This document shows, in pieces, positions 18,788 to 25,229 of a DNA stretch of 64,000 nt. Source of the DNA: Herbinix luporum (GTDB taxonomy: Bacteria > Bacillota > Clostridia > Lachnospirales > Lachnospiraceae); NCBI RefSeq assembly GCF_900070325.1, contig NZ_LN879430.1, positions 236,501-300,500 on the forward strand. Reading direction: 5' to 3'. The stretch's first letter is position 1. Each line of letters starts with the position of its first letter. Under the pieces are notes generated by a model that had not been told where the DNA came from, made no database searches, and saw only the letters and a list, made by a program, of their open reading frames with translations. Made by a program: the position numbers and the translations under genes.

Positions 18788-19828
18788 TCATTTTTTTATT
18801 AAGGCTTCAAAGCCTGAACTGTATTTTATTGATTTATCAGGAAATATCCATAGTGCTTCAGTATCTTTTAAGCCTTCGATAAGGGCAAGTCCTTCTTCAA
18901 AGGACATATTATAGATTGCAGTGGAGAGTAAATCAGCCATGCCGGAATCGTGGCATACAATTGATACGGCTGTAAAGTATTCTGATGGCATAAGTGTCTT
19001 GGGGTCAATAATATGATGATATTCTTTACCCTCTACCGTGTAATATCTTTCATAGTTTCCGCTGGCAACAAGGGATAAGTCCTTTAAATTAAGGGTATAT
19101 AGAATATTTTCTTCTGATTCTTTATCAGGGTTCTGTATACCCACACCCCAAGGGGCTTTTTCTTTGCCCTTTCCTCCTACTGCCCGGACATTTCCGCCTA
19201 CACTTAATAAAAAGTCTGTATATCCTCTGTCTAAGGCAGCTTTAATTATTTGCTCCGTAGCATACCCTTTTGCAATGGCCCCTACATCAAGGCGCATCTT
19301 ACTATCTTTTAAAAATACCGTGGAATTAGCTTCATCTATTACTAGGTTATCAAGATTAGTATGACTTGCAGCTTCTTCAAGTAGTTCCATGGGAGGAAGC
19401 TTTGCCTCTGTGGGATTATCTATTCCAAGACTACGATAGTCATGCCATATTTCCAGTACAGAACCCATACCTATATTAACATTACCCTTAGATAGTTCAT
19501 TTGCATAGATAGAAAATTTCAGCAAATCTATTATTCTTTGGTCTACTTTTACCGGTTCTTTGCCGGCATAATCATTTATAGTTTTTATATTATTTATCCC
19601 ATCATAGGAATTATATTTATCATATAATTGGTGGTATTCTTCCAGTTCGGCGTAAATAAAATTAGCCAATTCTCTAAACTCTTCTTCATCTTTTGTATAA
19701 GCCACTATTTCTGTTACTGTATTAAATAAGACAAGAAAGCTACCCTCATATTTTTTTGCTGCTTTATCACAGGAAGATGCAAGAAGTCCTATTATTAAGA
19801 AAAGAGATAATGCTATCGATTTTTTCAT
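18788..19828 (-). CDS. apbE: FAD:protein FMN transferase (ApbE), lipoprotein
   Basis: A 346-residue exported lipoprotein: signal peptide with lipobox LLASSC near residue 20, then an ApbE domain. Characteristic segments are DVGAIAKGYATEQIIKAAL near residues 175-195, LLSVGGNVRAVGG, and YHHIIDPKTLMPS (metal and FAD contacts). ApbE attaches FMN covalently to Ser/Thr of exported flavoproteins such as RnfG and RnfD. The rnf genes are in this window (57-62 kb). Immediately upstream on the same strand lies a duplicated-domain lipoprotein that may be another target. Confidence 0.92.
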   Translation of the reverse strand: MKKSIALSLFLIIGLLASSCDKAAKKYEGSFLVLFNTVTEIVAYTKDEEEFRELANFIYAELEEYHQLYDKYNSYDGINNIKTINDYAGKEPVKVDQRIIDLLKFSIYANELSKGNVNIGMGSVLEIWHDYRSLGIDNPTEAKLPPMELLEEAASHTNLDNLVIDEANSTVFLKDSKMRLDVGAIAKGYATEQIIKAALDRGYTDFLLSVGGNVRAVGGKGKEKAPWGVGIQNPDKESEENILYTLNLKDLSLVASGNYERYYTVEGKEYHHIIDPKTLMPSEYFTAVSIVCHDSGMADLLSTAIYNMSFEEGLALIEGLKDTEALWIFPDKSIKYSSGFEALIKK

Positions 19829-19902
19829 TTTTAAACTCCTGTAGTATCAATGGATATCTTTAAAGTTATAAGTTTATTATATGGCTAGAATAACATAAAA
19901 AT

Positions 19903-19945
19903 AAGGGATTGCAAAACATTTTAATTCTAATATGTTTGCAACCCC
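19903..19945 (-). terminator. Terminator downstream of the duplicated-domain lipoprotein gene
   Basis: GGGATTGCAAAACAT (19904-19918) pairs with ATGTTTGCAACCCC (19931-19944), one mismatch; the minus strand continues into a T-rich tract. It separates the lipoprotein gene from apbE. Confidence 0.75.
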
Positions 19946-20006
19946 AATGCTTAATTCTAAATTCAAGTATATTTATTTAGTAATTAATATTAGTTGATAA
20001 CTTCTA

Positions 20007-21017
20007 TTACTTTGCAACTGCTGCGGCTTTTTCTACAACGGTGATGTAATCTGTAATTGTTATTGTAACTGAACTTGCTAAATCCTCATCGGTAGGTACT
20101 CCATAATCTAAGGAAATACCTTTAACATCTTCAACAGTCTTACCCTTTATGTATTTGCTGAATGCTTCAGACTGTTCGAACCATTCCTTGCCGATAGAGG
20201 AACTGTCTTTCATATTATAATCATATCCAAGTTCATTTTTAGTTTTGAATGTATCTTCAAGGTTGGAAGTAATCTTTCCTTCAGTATTAAAGGATACGTT
20301 GGTCTGAGAAGCATCAATAATGCTGCTGGTAATTTTGCCATCCTTATCAAAGGATACAAGTCCATAGTGAGTGTAAGCCTGAACTAAACCGTCACCTTCT
20401 TCAGAAGCATTCTTTGAGCTCTTGTGTGCAGTGGAAGTAAGACCAAGACCTAACTTATCCCCTTCTTTTGCACCTAAATCTTTTGCATTGTTAACAGCTT
20501 TTTCAATAGCATCAATAATAGTAGCAATATTCATTGTAACAGAGCTTGTTAAATCCTCTTCAGTAGGATAGCCGCCATCAACAGCGATACCTTTAACTTC
20601 CTCAAGAGTCTTTCCGGTTACATATTTTTCAAGGGCTTCAGCCTGCTCAAACCACTCTTTACCGATAGGTGAAGTGGATTTCATATTATAAGCATCCCCT
20701 AATTCCTTTTTGCTGATAAAAGTTGTGCCTAAATCAGTAAGAATCTCACCGGTAGCTGAATAGTCATAGATAGACTGAATTACGTCAATTACACAGTTTG
20801 TAATTACACCCTTGTCATCTACAAGAACACCAACAGCTGTAGAGTCAACTTGTACTTTACCATTTGCTTCGGTAGTTGTTTCACTGGACTTAGCAGCACT
20901 GCTTATTACAGCAAGACCAGTCTTTACGCCTTTATTGTTATTGCCGGCGTTATTGCATGCTGTTAGCATAGTCGTAGCTAATGCTAAGCATATGACTAAA
21001 GATAATATTTTCTTCAT
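20007..21017 (-). CDS. Lipoprotein with two tandem FMN-binding-like repeats
   Basis: A 336-residue lipoprotein: signal peptide with lipobox TMLTAC near residue 21, a Ser/Thr-rich spacer, then two repeats of roughly 125 residues. Each holds the same sequence of features: V-D-D/F-D-K-D-G-x-I-T, ELGxxYNMK, IGKEWFEQ, KYVTGKTLEEVKGI / KYIKGKTVEDVKGI, and TEEDLTSSVT / TDEDLASSVT. It resembles lipoproteins with FMN-binding-like domains, though I cannot see a clear SGAT-type flavinylation motif. Proximity to apbE suggests an exported flavoprotein or electron carrier. GGAGG before the ATG at 21017 fixes the start. Confidence 0.65.
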   Translation of the reverse strand: MKKILSLVICLALATTMLTACNNAGNNNKGVKTGLAVISSAAKSSETTTEANGKVQVDSTAVGVLVDDKGVITNCVIDVIQSIYDYSATGEILTDLGTTFISKKELGDAYNMKSTSPIGKEWFEQAEALEKYVTGKTLEEVKGIAVDGGYPTEEDLTSSVTMNIATIIDAIEKAVNNAKDLGAKEGDKLGLGLTSTAHKSSKNASEEGDGLVQAYTHYGLVSFDKDGKITSSIIDASQTNVSFNTEGKITSNLEDTFKTKNELGYDYNMKDSSSIGKEWFEQSEAFSKYIKGKTVEDVKGISLDYGVPTDEDLASSVTITITDYITVVEKAAAVAK

Positions 21018-21164
21018 CTTATAATCCTCCATTTTGTTTAGATTGTCTAAAATTTAACTTACAATGCGGATATATTTTACAATGATTAAGGCTTCTTTTG
21101 TTGAAGTTTTAGGATTTTATTAGGACATATTAGTACAAAACCAACAAATGGGAGAAAGTACATA

Positions 21165-21226
21165 ACAGTTAAAAAAATTTCCTCTTATAATAAGCAGTTT
21201 TATTGGCCGCTTATTACAAGAGGAGA
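21165..21226 (-). terminator. Terminator of the CotF-type gene
   Basis: CCTCTTATAATAAGCAG pairs with CGCTTATTACAAGAGG across a short loop (21180-21224). On the minus strand it is followed by AAATTTTTTT, a typical terminator tail. Confidence 0.8.
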
Positions 21227-21229
21227 AAA

Positions 21230-21772
21230 TTATTGTGGTGTATACATTCCCTTGCTTAGCATGTATTGGAAAATAGTTTCTCCATGTTTTTGTTCTTCTT
21301 TTTGAATATGGTTCAGCACATCTCTAATTCTTGGATCTTTGAATTCAAAAATGGCTGTATCATAGGTTCCGGATATATATTTTTCGGTACTAAGCATATC
21401 TGTGCACATATCTTTATCTGTTAAATTAGTAGTGTTACTTGCAGATTGCTGCATAGAAGGTTGACCTGACATGGCCATAGGACTTTGCTGTTGTTGGTTT
21501 TGTTGTTGGCCTTGTTGTTGCAGTTGATTTTGTGACTGTGAACTTGAGCCCCCTTGACTAGTGATGTTGGGAATTTGGCCGTTTAATAATTGGTTGATAG
21601 TCTGTAAATGCTCTTTTTCCTTTTGACCTAGGGTTGTGAATATGGACTTAAGTTGAGCATCCGACGCCAGATTGGCATAATTATCGTATTTTAGGACGCA
21701 TTGTTGTTCGTGGGACTTTTGATCCTGAAGCAGATATTGCTCTTTTGTAGTTAATGATACATTTGTAATCAT
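21230..21772 (-). CDS. CotF-family spore coat protein with Gln-rich linker
   Basis: About 180 residues. Two helical ferritin-like halves (residues 1-65: LTTKEQYLLQDQKSHEQQC; residues 115-180: YISGTYDTAIFEFKDPRIRD, HIQKEEQKHG) are characteristic of coat protein F. Between them lies a low-complexity Gln/Ser/Asn segment of about 45 residues, encoded partly by CAA/CAG-rich repeats. The SD AGGAGGTG places the start at ATG 21772, not at the in-frame GTG 21781. It suggests the organism forms spores, and expression is probably late in the mother cell. Confidence 0.85.
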   Translation of the reverse strand: MITNVSLTTKEQYLLQDQKSHEQQCVLKYDNYANLASDAQLKSIFTTLGQKEKEHLQTINQLLNGQIPNITSQGGSSSQSQNQLQQQGQQQNQQQQSPMAMSGQPSMQQSASNTTNLTDKDMCTDMLSTEKYISGTYDTAIFEFKDPRIRDVLNHIQKEEQKHGETIFQYMLSKGMYTPQ

Positions 21773-21856
21773 GATAATCACCTCCTAGCTTAGTATTACT
21801 AAAAATATATAAATTATCCATTTAGAAGGTGAAAAGTTAATAATATGCAAAATAAT

Positions 21857-22294
21857 TTAATCATGCTTAGAATCAGTTACGACTATATCCTCCCGATTTA
21901 TTGTTTTATTACATTTAGGGCAATAATAAGTTAATTCTATTTTATGACCACAATCTGAGTGAGTCAGTTTCTTATGACATTTTTGCAAGTTCTTTTCTCC
22001 CCATAGTATGATGCTGTTAAAGACATCAGATAGGTCCCGGCCGCTTTCAGTAAGCAAATATCTATATCTAGGTGGATGGCTTTGATAAAGCTTGGCAGTT
22101 ATCAGTCCATCTTGTTCAAGGGCTTTTAGGCGATTAGAAAGAAGATTACTTGGGATACCTTCTAGCCGTTCTTGAATACTTGAGTAAGTATCATAACCAA
22201 GCATCAGTTGTCGGATAATAAGTAAAGTCCATTTATCTCCTATTATATTTAGGGCTTGTGCAATACTACAGGGAAGATTATATAGGTTTTTCAT
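21857..22294 (-). CDS. HxlR-family transcriptional regulator with C-terminal zinc-ribbon-like tail
   Basis: A 145-residue winged-helix regulator. Residues 1-100 match HxlR (SIAQALNIIGDKWTLLIIRQ; GIPSNLLSNRLKALEQDGLI; YLLTESGRDL). The last 40 residues add Cys pairs (KCHKKL, DCGHK, CPKCNK) that could form a zinc ribbon or redox switch, not usual for the family. It lies 44 bases downstream of the ccdA-tlpA fusion in the same direction, so it probably controls thiol-redox genes including its own operon. An inverted repeat over the operon promoter is a candidate operator. Confidence 0.85.
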   Translation of the reverse strand: MKNLYNLPCSIAQALNIIGDKWTLLIIRQLMLGYDTYSSIQERLEGIPSNLLSNRLKALEQDGLITAKLYQSHPPRYRYLLTESGRDLSDVFNSIILWGEKNLQKCHKKLTHSDCGHKIELTYYCPKCNKTINREDIVVTDSKHD

Positions 22295-22338
22295 GGTTTA
22301 CTCCTTTATCATATTTTAAAAATCATAAAAATAATAAT

Positions 22339-23649
22339 TTACTGGGTTGAATTTAGAGTTTGTTCTATAACATTATCCATCATATCCTTGGTAAGCATAC
22401 CCGGGGCATATCCAGAAATATTGCCTTCTTTATCAATTAAGAAGGTAGTTGGAAATGCAGAAATTAAATATTCACTAAGCAAGTTACCGGTCTCATCAAA
22501 TACAACAGGAAATGTATATCCATTTTCATCAAGAAAGGCTATAATTTCATCCTTGCTTACATCAGCATTGTTAGGATATTCATCGCTAGAGGGATTGGCA
22601 ACAGCTAGAATAATTACCTCCTCTTGATTTTTGCCATACTGCTTGTAGATTTTCTCTATATCTGGCATCTCCCTTAAACATGGGTTACACCAAGTAGCCC
22701 AAAAATTTAAGAAAACCACCTTGCCTTTATAGTCGGATAAAGTGTGTTCATTACCATATTGATCCTTTAAGGTGAAATCTATAGCAGGAAACTTTTCTTT
22801 TTCTTCTGATGTATTATTAGGGGAATTATCATCATTTGAATTATCATCTTTTGATATCTCCTTATCTGAAATGGTATCTTCATTTTGCTCCTCCTGTTTA
22901 CTACCTAAGGGTTGAGATATCTTATTAAGATATTTTGAAATACCATTCATCCATCCTGTAAAAGTCATAATACCTATAAGAATTAAAATGACTCCCCCAA
23001 TTTTCACAGTATATTTAAGTAGTTTCTGTTTGCTTTTTAAAAAGTTTAGAACCTGGGAGGTGAAAAGTCCCAGAAGCAGGAAGGGAATAATAAAACCTAC
23101 TGCGTAGATGAGGACTAAAAGATTACCTATCAAGGAACTTTTAGCACCGGAGGCTAATATTAACACTGAGGATAAGGCAGGTCCCACACAGGGGGTCCAG
23201 GCAAAACTAAAGGTAAATCCCATAATAAAAGCTGCCAAGGGATTCATCTGCCGGTTAATTAAGTTTAGTCGAAGTTTACGTTCCTTATGTAGGAATTTTA
23301 TGTCTAAAAGACCTACTTGATAAAGGCCAAGGGCTATAATAAGTATACCTCCTATACGAGTAAATAGGAGTTGATTTGTCTTAAAGAATGTTCCTAATGC
23401 GGTAAATGTCATTCCTAATAGGAAGAAGGCAAAAGAAATTCCCAAGACGAAAAATATTGTATGAATAAATACAGCAGTCTGTTTATAGGTAATTCTTCCT
23501 TCCTCATCGGTTTGTTTTGCATTACCTGCCAAATAACTCATATAAATAGGTATTAGGGGAATTACACAGGGAGATAAGAAGGATAAAAACCCTTCAATAA
23601 AAACCAATAAAAAACTAATATTATCTAGGGATAGTAGATTATCTAACAT
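22339..23649 (-). CDS. CcdA-TlpA fusion: membrane thiol-disulfide transporter with thioredoxin-like domain
   Basis: A 436-residue two-domain protein. Residues 1-240 are a CcdA/DsbD-like module with about six membrane segments (GFLSFLSPCVIPLIPIYMSY; FAWTPCVGPALSS carry the two active Cys). A 45-residue acidic Asp/Glu/Asn/Ser linker follows. Residues 285-436 are a TlpA/ResA-type thioredoxin domain (KVVFLNFWATWCNPCLREMP, CxxC = CNPC). It probably moves reducing power from cytoplasmic thioredoxin to extracellular protein thiols. The promoter with 17-base spacing is at 23709-23737. Confidence 0.9.
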   Translation of the reverse strand: MLDNLLSLDNISFLLVFIEGFLSFLSPCVIPLIPIYMSYLAGNAKQTDEEGRITYKQTAVFIHTIFFVLGISFAFFLLGMTFTALGTFFKTNQLLFTRIGGILIIALGLYQVGLLDIKFLHKERKLRLNLINRQMNPLAAFIMGFTFSFAWTPCVGPALSSVLILASGAKSSLIGNLLVLIYAVGFIIPFLLLGLFTSQVLNFLKSKQKLLKYTVKIGGVILILIGIMTFTGWMNGISKYLNKISQPLGSKQEEQNEDTISDKEISKDDNSNDDNSPNNTSEEKEKFPAIDFTLKDQYGNEHTLSDYKGKVVFLNFWATWCNPCLREMPDIEKIYKQYGKNQEEVIILAVANPSSDEYPNNADVSKDEIIAFLDENGYTFPVVFDETGNLLSEYLISAFPTTFLIDKEGNISGYAPGMLTKDMMDNVIEQTLNSTQ

Positions 23650-23708
23650 AAATCATCTCCTTATTATAGCTTGTTAAAAAGTTGCAATATGTAACATAAA
23701 TTTGCTTT

Positions 23709-23761
23709 ATAATATCATAGAATATTTATATAGTCAAGTAACTTTTAAAAATAAAGTTACT
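23709..23761 (-). promoter_or_regulatory. Promoter and inverted-repeat operator candidate for ccdA-tlpA / hxlR
   Basis: On the minus strand: -35 TTGACT (23737-23732), 17-base spacer, -10 TATTAT (23714-23709). Directly upstream is the inverted repeat AGTAACTT (23738-23745) / AAGTTACT (23754-23761), abutting the -35 element. HxlR proteins bind short palindromes as dimers, so this is a plausible operator; that part is inference. Confidence 0.6.
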
Positions 23762-23763
23762 AG

Positions 23764-23808
23764 ATAAAAAACTATTACTTATATATATTCATATAAGTAA
23801 TAGTTAAA
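23764..23808 (-). terminator. Terminator downstream of the AraC regulator gene
   Basis: AACTATTACTTAT (23770-23782) pairs perfectly with ATAAGTAATAGTT (23793-23805). Reading on the minus strand, the stem is followed by TTTTTATC. Confidence 0.75.
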
Positions 23809-23862
23809 TTATATCTTATAAAGTATAAAGTGTTTATTACTTAATTTCGGTGGGGTCTGTAC

Positions 23863-24762
23863 TTATTTTGAGTTTAGCATATGTATACTTTGTTTTATAC
23901 GGTTGCGACGCTGGTATAGATTTTTAAATTCTGTGGGTGTACATTGCTTAAAAGTCTTAAAGACTCTGTTAAATGTAGAAATGCTTGAAAAACCTGAACG
24001 CATGGCTACTTCGGTGATAGATAAGTTGGGGTTAAGTAAAAGTCTTTCTGCTTCCTTGACACGCCTTTGATTTAAATAATCATAAAAAGACATATCAGTA
24101 AACTGCTTAAACAAGCGGGAAAAATGGAATTTACTAAATCCTGCCACATCTGCAATGGTATCTAAAGAGATTTCTTCCATAAAGTTTTCATTTATATAAT
24201 CGAAAATCAAGTTAAATTTTTCGATATATTCCTTCTGTTTGTTTAGTTTGACATCAGGAAAGATATGTTCTGTGTTCATATATTTACGTCCTAAAATTAC
24301 GAACATCTTAATAATTAATGAATAAATAGCAGCTTCTTTTAGGCTCTTATTACTATTATACTCATTTGTAATCTCATGAAAGATTTTAACAAGTTCTGCG
24401 TTTATTTCAGGTTCATTCCGTGAGGTAATAAGTCTGGGCTGGTTTAGAACAGTAAAAATATTTGATATACCCTTAAGGCCGTTTATTAAAGAATAGTCAA
24501 ATAAGAGGATTTGTCTTGTTCCATCATTAGGAGCAATTAGTTCATGGAGTTCACCCGGTGGAATTATAAGAATATCCCCTTCATGTAAAAGATATGTAGT
24601 CTTTCCAATTACAACAGTGTAGATATTACTAATTGGCATAATGGTTTCCACAGCAGTATGCCAATGGGCTGGGTAACTATCAACCTCCTTATTAGTGTGC
24701 AAAAGAATCGGTGAATTATTTTGGTAATCTACTTTTTCATAAATACCGTCTAAAATCCTCAT
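23863..24762 (-). CDS. AraC-family transcriptional regulator with cupin-like sensor domain
   Basis: About 299 residues. Residues 1-95 form a cupin-like sugar-sensing domain (AHWHTAVETIMPISNIYTVV; EGDILIIPPGELHELIAP). The last 100 residues contain two helix-turn-helix motifs (SLDTIADVAGFSKFHFSRLF and LSITEVAMRSGFSSISTFNR). GAAAGGAG precedes ATG 24762, so an upstream in-frame extension to 24906 is unlikely. It is divergent from the large sugar-uptake operon starting at 25230 and is the obvious candidate regulator for it. Confidence 0.88.
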   Translation of the reverse strand: MRILDGIYEKVDYQNNSPILLHTNKEVDSYPAHWHTAVETIMPISNIYTVVIGKTTYLLHEGDILIIPPGELHELIAPNDGTRQILLFDYSLINGLKGISNIFTVLNQPRLITSRNEPEINAELVKIFHEITNEYNSNKSLKEAAIYSLIIKMFVILGRKYMNTEHIFPDVKLNKQKEYIEKFNLIFDYINENFMEEISLDTIADVAGFSKFHFSRLFKQFTDMSFYDYLNQRRVKEAERLLLNPNLSITEVAMRSGFSSISTFNRVFKTFKQCTPTEFKNLYQRRNRIKQSIHMLNSK

Positions 24763-25229
24763 ATAAATCTCCTTTCTTATAGGATTCCATAATAAATGAT
24801 TTTTATTTAGACGCTTAGAAAATACTATAATAATAGGTAGAATAGGGGGAAAATATAAATTATGCACAAAATCTAGTTGTAATGTAAAAACTAACAAGTC
24901 AGACAATTAAGTTAATAAGTAAATATTGCTATTTCAGATTAGTAACAAGAAGAAAATTATTCAGAACAAGCACAAAAATATATAATGTTTTCTAGTATGC
25001 TTTATAACTTTATTCTAGTATATTTAGCTAAATTAGTAAACCGGGTAAAAAAATAGTAAATTGAAAATAGTAACTTTACACAAAATATTAGCAATAGATG
25101 GCAAATAAACCGCAAAAAATGATAGGCAAAAAAGCAAAACATGGGATAGACTAAATATACATTATGTAAATTTTGTAATTAATTTAATAAAAAAATATAC
25201 AATATATACAAAGAAGGAAGGAACAGGAT
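24763..25229. promoter_or_regulatory. Divergent regulatory region between araC-type gene and the sugar-uptake operon
   Basis: 467 AT-rich bases containing no credible gene. It must hold the promoters of both transcription units. Several near-repeats of the form ATAGTAA (about 25034, 25052, 25067) occur upstream of the operon; they might be half-sites for the AraC protein, but the region is so AT-rich that chance is possible. GAAGGAAGGAAC at about 25214 is the SD region of the first operon gene. Confidence 0.45.
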
